From AAA044-D11 sp965268275 (lineage in GTDB: Bacteria; Actinomycetota; Actinomycetes; Nanopelagicales; Nanopelagicaceae), in the NCBI GenBank assembly GCA_965268275.1, contig OZ254168.1:496001-560000 (forward strand): 64,000 bases of DNA, given 5' to 3'. Below, piece by piece: positions 8,324-15,731 of the stretch (its first letter is position 1; each line of letters begins with the position of its first letter). A program made the translations under genes and the position numbers. The notes under the pieces were generated by a model. The model had not been told where the DNA came from, made no database searches, and worked only from the letters and a program-made list of their open reading frames with translations.

Positions 8324-9277
8324 TTACTGAGCGCCCCAGATAGTTCCGGCAGGGTTATTAATTGGCGCACCAACTGAGTTTCCATACTCAGTCCATGATC
8401 CGTCGTAATTCTTTACGTCGTTGTATCCAAGAATTTCACTTAGAACGAACCAGGTCAGTGAAGAACGTTCGCCAATTCTGCAGTAGGTGATGATTGGCTT
8501 AGAACCATCAATTCCCTTATCTGCATATAGCTTCTTTAGCTCGGCGACAGTTTTGAATGTGCCATCAGAATTCACGTTGTTTCCCCAAGCAATATTTTCT
8601 GCGCCAGGGATATGTCCGGCACGAACTGCTAGTTCTTGAAATCCTGCTGGAGCAAAAATCTTTCCGTTGTATTCATCAGCAGAACGGATGTCAACGAGTT
8701 TCACACCCTTCTTGATTCCCTTAGCAACTGGTAAAACATCATAGGTCAAGTTTGCACGAAGGCTTCTGTCAACTTTGGTCGCTTTGAATGCCCCTGCCTT
8801 GAAAGTAGGAACTGCAGTGGTAAATGCGCGAGCATCTTTCTCCCACTTAACTCTTCCGCCATCTAGCAAGCGAACATCTTCGATACCGTATTGGTTGAAA
8901 ATCCAAGCTCCCCATGCAGCAAACCAGTTGTTCTTATCACCGTAGAAAACTACGGTTGTGTCCTTATCGATTCCAGCTTTCGAAATTAAAGTGTTGAACT
9001 TTCCGATAGGAACGATGTCACGCTTTACGGTGTCAACAAGATCGGTGTACCAGTTGATCTTAAATGCATTCTTGATATGACCGCGCTCGTATAGACCAGC
9101 TTCGGTGCTTACTTCAATGATGCGAACCTTAGGATCATCAATGTTCTTCTCTAGCCAATCAGCTTGAACAACAGCGCGTGCTTGATTCTTTGGAGCAGCA
9201 TCTGCACTCGGTGAAACTAACGAACCTAGAACTACCGCAGTAGCAATTGCGGCTGAAACTTTCTTTGCATTAAACAT
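8324..9277 (-). CDS. Exported tandem-domain rhodanese (thiosulfate / mercaptopyruvate sulfurtransferase)
   Basis: 317 residues. Residues 1-27 form a Sec signal peptide (KK, then a hydrophobic AIATAVVLGSLVS core and SADAAPK cleavage region). Two rhodanese domains follow: an inactive first one (~35-150, no catalytic Cys) and a second (~180-300) with the persulfide cysteine C266 in TYCRIGERSS. The enzyme transfers sulfane sulfur, here outside the cytoplasm. The SseA-like sequence gives its family; thiosulfate versus 3-mercaptopyruvate cannot be decided by eye. It precedes a YeeE/TsuA transporter on the same strand, implying sulfur transfer coupled to import. The start is backed by AGGAAAT upstream of the ATG. 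Confidence 0.92.
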   Translation of the reverse strand: MFNAKKVSAAIATAVVLGSLVSPSADAAPKNQARAVVQADWLEKNIDDPKVRIIEVSTEAGLYERGHIKNAFKINWYTDLVDTVKRDIVPIGKFNTLISKAGIDKDTTVVFYGDKNNWFAAWGAWIFNQYGIEDVRLLDGGRVKWEKDARAFTTAVPTFKAGAFKATKVDRSLRANLTYDVLPVAKGIKKGVKLVDIRSADEYNGKIFAPAGFQELAVRAGHIPGAENIAWGNNVNSDGTFKTVAELKKLYADKGIDGSKPIITYCRIGERSSLTWFVLSEILGYNDVKNYDGSWTEYGNSVGAPINNPAGTIWGAQ

Positions 9278-9486
9278 AATTATTTCCTATTCTATAGTCT
9301 GATTTTGTGAACGAATTTAAAATTTATTTATTACAAGTTTGGTGTTTAGCTTTTGAAATCAGCAACTTGTTGAAGTAATGCGACAGTAATCAATAACTCT
9401 GCGTTTGATTAAAATCATGGCAGTAAAATAACTTAGAACGAAATACTTGTAAAATTGCAATTAACTTGCAACTACAAAAACTGGAT

Positions 9487-10188
9487 TTAGTAACTGAGCC
9501 ATTTTCTTCGCTCTGATTCATTGAACTTCTCAATCGAATAGCGCAGCATAGTTCTAGGCATTTGCGAAGCATTTGCAGTTAGAAAAGAGCGTAATAACCG
9601 GCCATCTTGCTTCCCGACCTCGCGCAGCATCCAGCCAACTGCTTTATGAATTAGATCATGCTCATCTTTCAAAAGCTTCTGCGAAATTTCAATAGTTGGG
9701 TCGAGTTCTCCGGCACGTATAAAAGCGAAGGTGAAAATGATGGCCAATCTTCTTTCCCATAAAGATTTGCTGCGGGTAAGTTTTTCAAGAAATGGAAACG
9801 GATCTTTTTGACCAACTAAATATGCACCCATGATCGGGGCAGTTACATCAACCAAATCCCAGTTATTTACATATCCAGCTTTCGCCTGTTTCATATAAAA
9901 GTTAAAGACTTTCTGGTGATCCAAGGGGTTTTTACTGGATTTGAATTGAAGCGTGAGTATCACTAATCCGCATAATCTAAATTCGTGAAATCGGGAAGAT
10001 GTCAGTTTTTCGATTTCCGGGAACGAAAGGTCCTTGTATTTTGCAGCAATCTTGCGGACCTCTGGAACTGTAAGTCCAAGGAAAACATCACCTTCACCGT
10101 ATTGACCCTTCGCGGTCTGGAAGAACTTCTGGAGTCCAAAAGCCCGGTTTGGATTTGCCAGTGCTTTTAACTCTATTGCCGCGCTCAC
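9487..10188 (-). CDS. AlkD-like DNA alkylation repair protein
   Basis: 233 residues, all-helical HEAT-like repeats. Typical AlkD-family strings are FGLTVPEVRKIA-like (FLGLTVPEVRKIAAKY), NNWDLVDVTAP and LWERRLAIIFTFAFIR, with HDLIHKAVGWMLREVGK near residue 185. These glycosylases remove bulky or cationic N3/N7-alkyl purines without base flipping. The start is a leaderless GTG: the -10 TAAGAT lies 6 bases upstream. The ~210 bases between its stop and the rhodanese start hold the rhodanese upstream region and nothing else I can recognise. Confidence 0.9.
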   Translation of the reverse strand: MSAAIELKALANPNRAFGLQKFFQTAKGQYGEGDVFLGLTVPEVRKIAAKYKDLSFPEIEKLTSSRFHEFRLCGLVILTLQFKSSKNPLDHQKVFNFYMKQAKAGYVNNWDLVDVTAPIMGAYLVGQKDPFPFLEKLTRSKSLWERRLAIIFTFAFIRAGELDPTIEISQKLLKDEHDLIHKAVGWMLREVGKQDGRLLRSFLTANASQMPRTMLRYSIEKFNESERRKWLSY

Positions 10189-10194
10189 GTATAA

Positions 10195-10200
10195 ATCTTA
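10195..10200 (-). promoter_or_regulatory. -10 element TAAGAT, leaderless GTG at 10188
   Basis: On the minus strand TAAGAT is followed by 6 bases and the GTG start of the AlkD-like gene. It lies 20 bases from the divergent -10 at 10221. Confidence 0.6.
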
Positions 10201-10220
10201 TATCCGCGGCTGAATTGAAG

Positions 10221-10226
10221 TAAGGT
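10221..10226 (+). promoter_or_regulatory. -10 element TAAGGT, leaderless GTG at 10233
   Basis: TAAGGT, then 6 bases (TTTCTT), then GTG at 10233. No Shine-Dalgarno sequence is present. Confidence 0.6.
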
Positions 10227-10232
10227 TTTCTT

Positions 10233-10715
10233 GTGAATGTAAATCCAATTCGATCAGAAATATTTGATACTGGCCATCCAGAGATAAAGGCAGCAAGGAT
10301 TGAAATCGCGGCCAGCCCTTCTGCTATTTTCGCAATCTTGAGTAATCCCAAAAGGCACAAGGAGATCGATGGATCTTCTACGATAACTTCTAATATTTCT
10401 GGTCCAGCAAAACTTGAACTTGGCTCAAAATTTGGGATGAAGATGCGACTTGGTGTTAATTACCGAATCACAAATACTGTCGTTGAATTTCGTGAGAACG
10501 AGTTAATTGCGTGGCGCCACTTAGGAAGATGGATCTGGCGTTATGAATTAAAAGCAATTGGATCAAACTTAACTTTGGTTACCGAAACTTTTGATGGTTC
10601 TAAGTGTCCGAGAATCGCTAAATCATGGCTGAAAATTCGCGATGCTTATCCCTGGGTGCAGAAGGCGGTTGCAAAGTCTTTGGTTAGATTAAAGACGGCC
10701 TCGGAAATAAATTGA
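10233..10715 (+). CDS. SRPBCC / polyketide-cyclase-like ligand-binding protein
   Basis: 160 residues with the START/Bet v1-like pattern: an N-terminal strand (KAARIEIAASPSAIFAILSNP), the helix-grip middle (GSKFGMKMRLGVNYRITNTVVEF) and a C-terminal long helix (WVQKAVAKSLVRLK). Such proteins bind hydrophobic ligands; the exact ligand cannot be read from sequence. WRHLGRWIWRYEL near 92-104 is typical of the actinobacterial subfamily. Leaderless GTG start; divergent from alkD. UppP follows after 12 bases with its own GAGGAAG site, suggesting a two-gene transcript. Confidence 0.8.
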   Translation: MNVNPIRSEIFDTGHPEIKAARIEIAASPSAIFAILSNPKRHKEIDGSSTITSNISGPAKLELGSKFGMKMRLGVNYRITNTVVEFRENELIAWRHLGRWIWRYELKAIGSNLTLVTETFDGSKCPRIAKSWLKIRDAYPWVQKAVAKSLVRLKTASEIN

Positions 10716-10727
10716 GGAAGTTAATCG

Positions 10728-12050
10728 ATGCTTGAAGCGATTTTCTTTGGAATTCTCCAAGGACTCACGGAATTTCTTCCAATCTCATCAACTGCCCATG
10801 TAAGGATTTTCGCCGAGTTCTTTGGAATGTCCGAGGATCCAGGTGCGATGTTTACGGCAATTATGCAAATTGGAACAGAACTAGCGGTCTTGATTTACTT
10901 TCGAAAAGATATTGCCCGAATAATTTCTGCCTGGGCTCGCAAAGTGGTCTTAAGAAAAGATTTGCATATCGAAGAAGCAGCAGATGCGCGAATGGGTTGG
11001 TTAATAATTTTAGGAAGTTTGCCAATCGTTGTTCTCGGATACCTTGGCCAAGATGCAATAACGAATAACTTCCGTTCCCTATGGTTAATCGCTTCAGTAT
11101 TAATCATTTTTGGTGTGATTCTTGGAATCGCAGATAGATACGGAAAGACCGATAAAAGCCTTAAGGATTTAAGCATCTCTCATGGAATTCTTTATGGCTT
11201 AGCGCAAGCGATGGCTTTGGTTCCGGGAGTTTCAAGATCTGGTGCAACCATTGCAATGGGTCGTTTGCTTGGTTACAACAGAGAAGCCGCGCTTCGATAC
11301 TCATTTCTTTTAGCAATCCCTGCCGTTTTCGGAAGTGGTCTATTCCAATTAGAAAAGGCAATTTCAGATAAATCTGGTGATCAGGTTTTCTCGCTCACCG
11401 AAACCCTAGTTGCAACTATCGTGGCATTCGTAGTGGGGTATCTAGTAATTGCCTGGTTGATAAAGTTTGTCACAACAAAGAGCTTTATGCCCTTCATTGT
11501 TTATCGAATCGTTCTGGGTGCTTTGGTGTTAGCACTGTTGGCAACAGGAGTGATTAAGGATTCTGCAAAAGCAGTGGAAGTTTCTCCAGTGAAACCAATT
11601 ACGTATTCAGTTCCTAAGGATTGTTTATCCACTGAAGTTCTAGCAGCGCTTCAGAAAGATGTCCGTCAAGCACAGTTTATAGATACGCCTTGGGAGCCAG
11701 CGCCAGGAACCGAACTTGCAGATTTTCTGAACAATGGCGGGATAGCTTGTAGTTATGGAATCCAAAGTGCGGAAGTTGGAATAACCGTTGATTGGGTAGC
11801 GGATGCAACTTCGTTATTTAACAATCGCGTCGCTGGTTGGATATCTGAGGGATACCAGAAAATAGATATTCCAAACCTTATGGAGAGCGAAGCTTATTTC
11901 TTTCAGAAGGATCAATCACCAACTAATGAGTTTCATCAGTATCGGGTGAATTTCTTAATCAACGGTTTCTGGATAAGCCTTAGTTCTTCTTTTGGCAAAA
12001 CAATTGAAGATAGTTCAGAGTGGCTGAAGGCGGCAGTAGATTCGCTTTAA
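10728..12050 (+). CDS. uppP: Undecaprenyl-diphosphatase UppP (BacA) with ~160-residue C-terminal extension
   Basis: Residues 1-~275 are a complete UppP: GILQGLTEFLPISSTAH (signature 1, residues 8-24) and the second motif VPGVSRSGATIAMGRLLG near 165-182, with the catalytic Glu/Ser/Arg set visible. It recycles undecaprenyl pyrophosphate for cell-wall synthesis. Normal UppP ends after the last helix (~ALVLALLATG); here the chain continues about 160 residues as a soluble domain (SVPKDCLSTEVLAALQ ... SEWLKAAVDSL) with two cysteines, presumably extracytoplasmic. I do not recognise that domain. The Shine-Dalgarno GAGGAAG supports the start. Confidence 0.93.
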   Translation: MLEAIFFGILQGLTEFLPISSTAHVRIFAEFFGMSEDPGAMFTAIMQIGTELAVLIYFRKDIARIISAWARKVVLRKDLHIEEAADARMGWLIILGSLPIVVLGYLGQDAITNNFRSLWLIASVLIIFGVILGIADRYGKTDKSLKDLSISHGILYGLAQAMALVPGVSRSGATIAMGRLLGYNREAALRYSFLLAIPAVFGSGLFQLEKAISDKSGDQVFSLTETLVATIVAFVVGYLVIAWLIKFVTTKSFMPFIVYRIVLGALVLALLATGVIKDSAKAVEVSPVKPITYSVPKDCLSTEVLAALQKDVRQAQFIDTPWEPAPGTELADFLNNGGIACSYGIQSAEVGITVDWVADATSLFNNRVAGWISEGYQKIDIPNLMESEAYFFQKDQSPTNEFHQYRVNFLINGFWISLSSSFGKTIEDSSEWLKAAVDSL

Positions 12051-12652
12051 TTCCGTTTAGCTTTTAGATAATTCTTAACTGTAATCGCGATAGTTAAAAT
12101 GATAAAAAAGCCAGCAATCTGTTTGGATGAGTTATCCAAGGCTGGAATAGAAGCCGCGTAAAAGCCAAGTGTTGTTATTCCTGCACCCCAAAGCAGAGCG
12201 CCAACAATATTTGCACTTAAGAATTTGTAATAGTTCATCTTTCCGAGCCCAGCAATTGGTGGCATAAATGTTCTGATCCATGGATAGAAACGTGCGAGCA
12301 CAACTGCAGTCCAACCATACTTTTCATAAAAGTCTTCTGCACGCTTGATCATTTTCTGGATACTTGGGCGATCACTTTTGCTTAGATAATTTCGGCCATA
12401 TTTTCGCCCTAGGACAAAGCCCACTTGATCTCCGAAAAAAGCGGCAAGGACGATTACGGTCACCAAAATTACAATATTTGTGTCATCTCGAGATGCCGCT
12501 ATAAATCCGGCTGCGAAGAGGATTGAATCGCCGGGAATGAAGAAGGCGATGAGTATGCCGGTCTCGATAAATACGATTAGCCCAAGCAATACATAAATAA
12601 AGAATGGGGTAGAGGTTCCCAAATATTGCTGAACCCAATCCGAGATGGTCAC
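12047..12652 (-). CDS. DedA family membrane protein
   Basis: 201 residues with the SNARE-associated (DedA) domain: VFIETGILIAFFIPGDSILFAAGF near 25-50, GDQVGFVLGRKYG near 75-87, RFYPWIRTFMPPIAGLGKMNYYKF near 122-145. Conserved acidic and arginine residues place it with flippases for undecaprenyl phosphate (UptA/DedA type) or related lipids. Its 3' end overlaps the convergent uppP gene by 4 bases, an interesting neighbour because UppP makes undecaprenyl phosphate, though they lie on opposite strands. Start is a GTG with a minus-strand -10 TACGCT 7 bases upstream. Confidence 0.92.
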   Translation of the reverse strand: MTISDWVQQYLGTSTPFFIYVLLGLIVFIETGILIAFFIPGDSILFAAGFIAASRDDTNIVILVTVIVLAAFFGDQVGFVLGRKYGRNYLSKSDRPSIQKMIKRAEDFYEKYGWTAVVLARFYPWIRTFMPPIAGLGKMNYYKFLSANIVGALLWGAGITTLGFYAASIPALDNSSKQIAGFFIILTIAITVKNYLKAKRN

Positions 12653-12659
12653 ATGGGCA

Positions 12660-12665
12660 AGCGTA
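12660..12665 (-). promoter_or_regulatory. -10 element TACGCT for the DedA gene
   Basis: On the minus strand TACGCT lies 7 bases ahead of GTG 12652. It abuts the plus-strand -10 at 12666, so two divergent promoters sit back to back. Confidence 0.5.
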
Positions 12666-12671
12666 TAGGCT
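12666..12671 (+). promoter_or_regulatory. -10 element TAGGCT, leaderless ATG at 12678
   Basis: TAGGCT, 6 bases (TGGTAA), then the ATG at 12678. It directly abuts the opposing DedA -10. Confidence 0.6.
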
Positions 12672-12677
12672 TGGTAA

Positions 12678-13427
12678 ATGAAAAATTACGCAGTAGTTAC
12701 CGGGGCGAGTAGCGGAATCGGTGCCGCCACTGCAAAGTTGTTGGCAGCTAATGGTTTTCATGTAATAGCTGCAGCACGACGTATGGATCGCTTGGCAGAG
12801 CTAGCAAAAAGTGATTCGAATATCGAGATTGTTGAATTAGATGTAACAAACCAGCAGAGCGTTCAGACACTTGCAGCCAAACTTGTCGGTAAACCAGTTT
12901 CGGTTTTGATAAATAACGCAGGCGGCGCTTTTGATGCAGCAACTATCGAAGATTCAGATCCAGAAATTTGGGCAAAGACTTATGAAGTAAATGTCACGGG
13001 CGCTGTTCGAATGGCAAAGGCCATGATTCCTTTGATGAAGCAACACGGCGCGGGCCATATTGTTTTGTTGTCTTCAACCGCAGGGCGAATCGCATATGAA
13101 AATGGTGGCACTTATGTTGCAGCTAAGCATGCTGTTGCTGCTATTGCCGGGACACTTCGGCTTGAATTAAATGGTCAACCAATTCGGGTTACTGAAATAG
13201 CTCCAGGAATGGTTAAGACCGATGAATTTGCGGTAACCAGATTTGGTGGCGATAAAGATAAGGCTGCAAAGGTTTATGAAGGTGTCGAAAAGCCACTAAC
13301 TGATGCTGATATTGCCGAAACGATTCGCTGGGCGGTAATGCTTCCCTCACATATAAACATTGATTTATTGGTTGTTCGCCCACTTGCACAAGCGGCCCAA
13401 CACAAAGTTCACCGAATTATTAAGTAA
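12678..13427 (+). CDS. Short-chain dehydrogenase/reductase, YdfG-like
   Basis: 249 residues, classical SDR. NAD(P) binding TGASSGIGAATAKLLA starts at residue 8, AARRMDR suggests NADP preference, NNAGGA is present, and the catalytic S (LLSSTAGR), Y and K (YVAAKHA) are in order. The C-terminal half resembles YdfG/serine 3-dehydrogenase-type enzymes acting on 3-hydroxy acids (malonic semialdehyde, L-allo-threonine), a specificity inferred only from resemblance. The gene ends one base before the convergent YqhA-like gene. Confidence 0.92.
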   Translation: MKNYAVVTGASSGIGAATAKLLAANGFHVIAAARRMDRLAELAKSDSNIEIVELDVTNQQSVQTLAAKLVGKPVSVLINNAGGAFDAATIEDSDPEIWAKTYEVNVTGAVRMAKAMIPLMKQHGAGHIVLLSSTAGRIAYENGGTYVAAKHAVAAIAGTLRLELNGQPIRVTEIAPGMVKTDEFAVTRFGGDKDKAAKVYEGVEKPLTDADIAETIRWAVMLPSHINIDLLVVRPLAQAAQHKVHRIIK

Positions 13428-13973
13428 CTAATTACCTTTTGGTTTCTTATTTAGATCGGCAACCCAGTCCATGATTGCGAAAGCTAATCCGGAGACAACG
13501 AAGGTTAAGTGAATTGCAATTCGCCATTTCACCTCGGTCTCATCAACGCCATTCGCAGCATTCATGAAATCCTTCAAGAGCTCGATTACCGAGATAGCAA
13601 CGAGTGAACCAATTAACTTAAGTTTTAGGCCGGAGAAATCAACGCTGCCCATCCAATCGGGACGATCAATATTATCTTTTGCAACTTCAATCTTCGATAC
13701 AAAAGTTTCGTAACCAGCGAAGATAACAATCAAAATCAGATTTGCAAGAAGTGTTAGGTCCAAGAGGCCGAGTAAGCCAAGGACCATGTCGTCAGTTGAA
13801 GTTGAAGTTACATTGCTCGCAAAGCCCCAGAATTTTTGGAAGAACTTAATCAACAAAATAATGAGGGCGAAAGTTAGCCCGAGATAGAACGGTGCTAATA
13901 ACCATCGACTACCGAACATGACTCGTTCGAGCATGTGTTCTACTGCTCCGCGGCCGTGATGCTTTTCATCCAT
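13428..13973 (-). CDS. YqhA-type membrane protein (UPF0114 / TIGR00645)
   Basis: 181 residues with three or four hydrophobic segments; MLERVMFGSRWLLAPFYLGL, LLDLTLLANLILIVIFAGYETFVSK and VDFSGLKLKLIGSLVAISVIELLK are family hallmarks. The molecular function is unknown; one conserved helix carries TIxVIELLKxF-like residues. A TTG at 13979 would add two residues, but the ATG at 13973 is preferred because a minus-strand -10 TACGCT stands exactly 6 bases before it. Confidence 0.88.
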   Translation of the reverse strand: MDEKHHGRGAVEHMLERVMFGSRWLLAPFYLGLTFALIILLIKFFQKFWGFASNVTSTSTDDMVLGLLGLLDLTLLANLILIVIFAGYETFVSKIEVAKDNIDRPDWMGSVDFSGLKLKLIGSLVAISVIELLKDFMNAANGVDETEVKWRIAIHLTFVVSGLAFAIMDWVADLNKKPKGN

Positions 13974-13979
13974 TTTCAA

Positions 13980-13985
13980 AGCGTA
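13980..13985 (-). promoter_or_regulatory. -10 element TACGCT, leaderless ATG at 13973
   Basis: Minus-strand TACGCT, 6 bases, then ATG at 13973. Same hexamer as in front of the DedA gene. Confidence 0.55.
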
Positions 13986-14003
13986 ACAACATCGCCCTTC
14001 CCT

Positions 14004-14009
14004 TATTCT
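14004..14009 (+). promoter_or_regulatory. -10 element TATTCT, leaderless GTG at 14016
   Basis: TATTCT, 6 bases (TTACGG), then GTG at 14016. It decides the start of the MpaB-like gene against upstream ATGs inside the opposing gene. Confidence 0.6.
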
Positions 14010-14015
14010 TTACGG

Positions 14016-14921
14016 GTGCCCGCGTTTCATAAGTTTTTTCTAACCAAACCTTTGGCCGATGCCTTTCGTAAGAATGTTTCAGGTTCCAAAGATGGTTTGC
14101 CGGACTGGGCGCGAGAAATTGCCAATGGCGATGATGCTGGATTGTTTGAAGCCGATGGCGCCGTTTGGAAAGTGCATGGAAACCTAGGAACTTTGGTCGG
14201 CGGCGTCCGTGCGCTTTTGTTGCAAGCCGCGCATCCAGCACCGCTATCAGGAGTCGCCCAGCATTCGAGGTATGAATCAGATCCAATGGGGCGCCTAGCT
14301 GGAACTACTAGATGGCTGACAATTACAACTTTTGGTTCAAGGCAAACTATCGACCACGAAGCAAAACGGGTCAATGCAATGCATTCAAAAGTCTCTGGCG
14401 ATTACACAGACAAAACTGGCAAGCACTTGAATTATCGGGCCCAAGATTCAAGATTCCTCTTGTGGGTTCACTGCGCATTCACCGATTCCTTCATCAAATC
14501 GCATTTGGCACTGGGTTATGCGCTGCCAGAGGGCGCCGATGAATACATCCGCGATTGGGCAAAGAGTGCGATTCCACTTGGACTTACTGATGCACCAAAA
14601 TCTTTGGCTGAACTTGAAGCCACGTTAAACGATTTTCGTAAAAATGATTTAGCTAGAAGTGAGAAAACTCTGGAAGTTGTTGGCTTTATTCTGAGGCCAC
14701 CTTTTGGAAAGTCCGGATTGCTTTTCTACCGCGTTATTGCAAATGCAGCCATCGCAACGCTGGATAAGAATGAATTAGAGATCTTGGGACTTAAAGCGAA
14801 ATCAAAGGTCTGGTTGAAGATTGCTAGGGGAGCGCTAAATGTTTTTAGCGCCTTTCTCGGCCCAGAATCACCAAGCCAAAATCTGGCTCGCCAGCGCATA
14901 CTTCGAATTAGCCTGAATTAG
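14016..14921 (+). CDS. MpaB/DUF2236 family oxygenase-like protein
   Basis: 301 residues from the GTG at 14016. ATGs at 13935 and 13959 would extend the gene into the opposing YqhA-type gene and lack a promoter, so I reject them. The MpaB/DUF2236 core is clear: WKVHGNLGTLVGGVRALLLQAAHP, GRLAGTTRWLTITTFGS, then LLWVHCAFTDSF and ADEYIRDWAK. Members include the latex-clearing protein Lcp and fungal MpaB; the conserved histidines are thought to bind haem b. The substrate here is unknown. Its stop codon lies inside the palindromic operator of the next gene. Confidence 0.85.
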   Translation: MPAFHKFFLTKPLADAFRKNVSGSKDGLPDWAREIANGDDAGLFEADGAVWKVHGNLGTLVGGVRALLLQAAHPAPLSGVAQHSRYESDPMGRLAGTTRWLTITTFGSRQTIDHEAKRVNAMHSKVSGDYTDKTGKHLNYRAQDSRFLLWVHCAFTDSFIKSHLALGYALPEGADEYIRDWAKSAIPLGLTDAPKSLAELEATLNDFRKNDLARSEKTLEVVGFILRPPFGKSGLLFYRVIANAAIATLDKNELEILGLKAKSKVWLKIARGALNVFSAFLGPESPSQNLARQRILRISLN

Positions 14922-14940
14922 TTGAATATTCAACTAATTC
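14915..14940. promoter_or_regulatory. 26-base perfect palindrome, probable MarR-type operator
   Basis: Core GTTGAATATTCAAC with both arms extended by AATTA/TAATT and a closing G/C pair. The two 13-base halves are exactly complementary. It covers the likely -35 TTGAAT (14922-14927) of the dioxygenase promoter, so a bound dimer would block transcription. The size and AT-rich dyad fit MarR/PadR-class sites. It also contains the stop codon of the MpaB-like gene. AT-rich arms and absence of a U-tract argue against a terminator. Confidence 0.65.
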
Positions 14941-14945
14941 TGTAA

Positions 14946-14951
14946 TAGGCT
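14946..14951 (+). promoter_or_regulatory. -10 element TAGGCT, leaderless ATG at 14958
   Basis: TAGGCT, 6 bases (TTGGCT), ATG. With TTGAAT at 14922-14927 the spacing is 18 bases, a good sigma-A-type promoter overlapped by the palindrome. Confidence 0.65.
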
Positions 14952-14957
14952 TTGGCT

Positions 14958-15731
14958 ATGGCAATTAAGCAACCCGCTCTCTACATCGGACACGGCGCAC
15001 CTCTGTTGCTCGATGATCCAATCTGGTCTGGTGAATTAGAAAACTGGGCGAATCGTTTGGCGCGGCCAACGGCAATCTTGATTGTTAGTGCACATTGGGA
15101 ATCGGCACCGCTAGCGCTCTCTTCAGTTGATAACGGAACACCACTTATTTATGACTTTGGGGGCTTTGATCCCAAGTTTTACAACCTGCAATATCGCGCA
15201 CCAGGAGCACCGGAACTTGCTGCACGGATAAAAGCAATTTTTGGGGAATATGAAATACATCAATCTAATCGCGGATTAGATCACGGCGCTTATGTTCCAC
15301 TTATGAAAATGTTTCCTGAAGCTGAAATCCCAGTATTGCAAATGTCTATCCCAACTTTTGCTCCAGAGAAGTTATTTGAAATTGGGAAGAAATTAGCGCC
15401 ACTTCGCGACGAAGGAGTGCTGATTATTGGTAGCGGTTTTCTTACTCATGGCTTGCCATATCTAAAGGAATTTCGAATTGATGCCACCCCTCCAAATTGG
15501 AGCATTGAGTTTGATCTTTGGGCGAAAGAGGTCCTTGAACGCGGAGCAATCGATGAGTTAATGAATTACAAGTCGCTAGCGCCCGGTCTGCCATTTGCTC
15601 ATCCGACCGTTGAGCACTTCGCCCCAATTTTTCTAACCCTTGGAACTGCAACAACTGCAGACTCACCAATCATCGCCGAAATAGATGGCTATTGGATGGG
15701 CCTGGCTAAGCGATCATTCCAAGTCGCTTAA
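14958..15731 (+). CDS. LigB/DODA-type extradiol dioxygenase family protein (YgiD-like)
   Basis: 257 residues. Class III extradiol dioxygenase fold: LYIGHGAPLLL at 6-16 (metal His), IVSAHWES near 42-49 (second His), GLDHGAYVPLMKMFPEAEIPV near 107-127, GSGFLTHGL near 156-164 and AHPTVEHFAP near 212. Family members open aromatic or DOPA-like rings with a non-haem metal, but many bacterial copies have unknown substrates. A TTG at 14952 would add two residues; the leaderless promoter supports the ATG at 14958. A palindromic operator lies upstream. The stop overlaps the convergent yaaA by 4 bases. Confidence 0.9.
   Translation: MAIKQPALYIGHGAPLLLDDPIWSGELENWANRLARPTAILIVSAHWESAPLALSSVDNGTPLIYDFGGFDPKFYNLQYRAPGAPELAARIKAIFGEYEIHQSNRGLDHGAYVPLMKMFPEAEIPVLQMSIPTFAPEKLFEIGKKLAPLRDEGVLIIGSGFLTHGLPYLKEFRIDATPPNWSIEFDLWAKEVLERGAIDELMNYKSLAPGLPFAHPTVEHFAPIFLTLGTATTADSPIIAEIDGYWMGLAKRSFQVA

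Noticed and set aside
13935..14015. Upstream ATGs extending the MpaB-like gene
   Set aside because: They lie in the opposing YqhA-type gene; the GTG at 14016 has a perfect -10 spacing.
14915..14940. The long palindrome as a transcription terminator
   Set aside because: Stem is AT-rich, lacks a U-tract and sits on a promoter; an operator explains it better.
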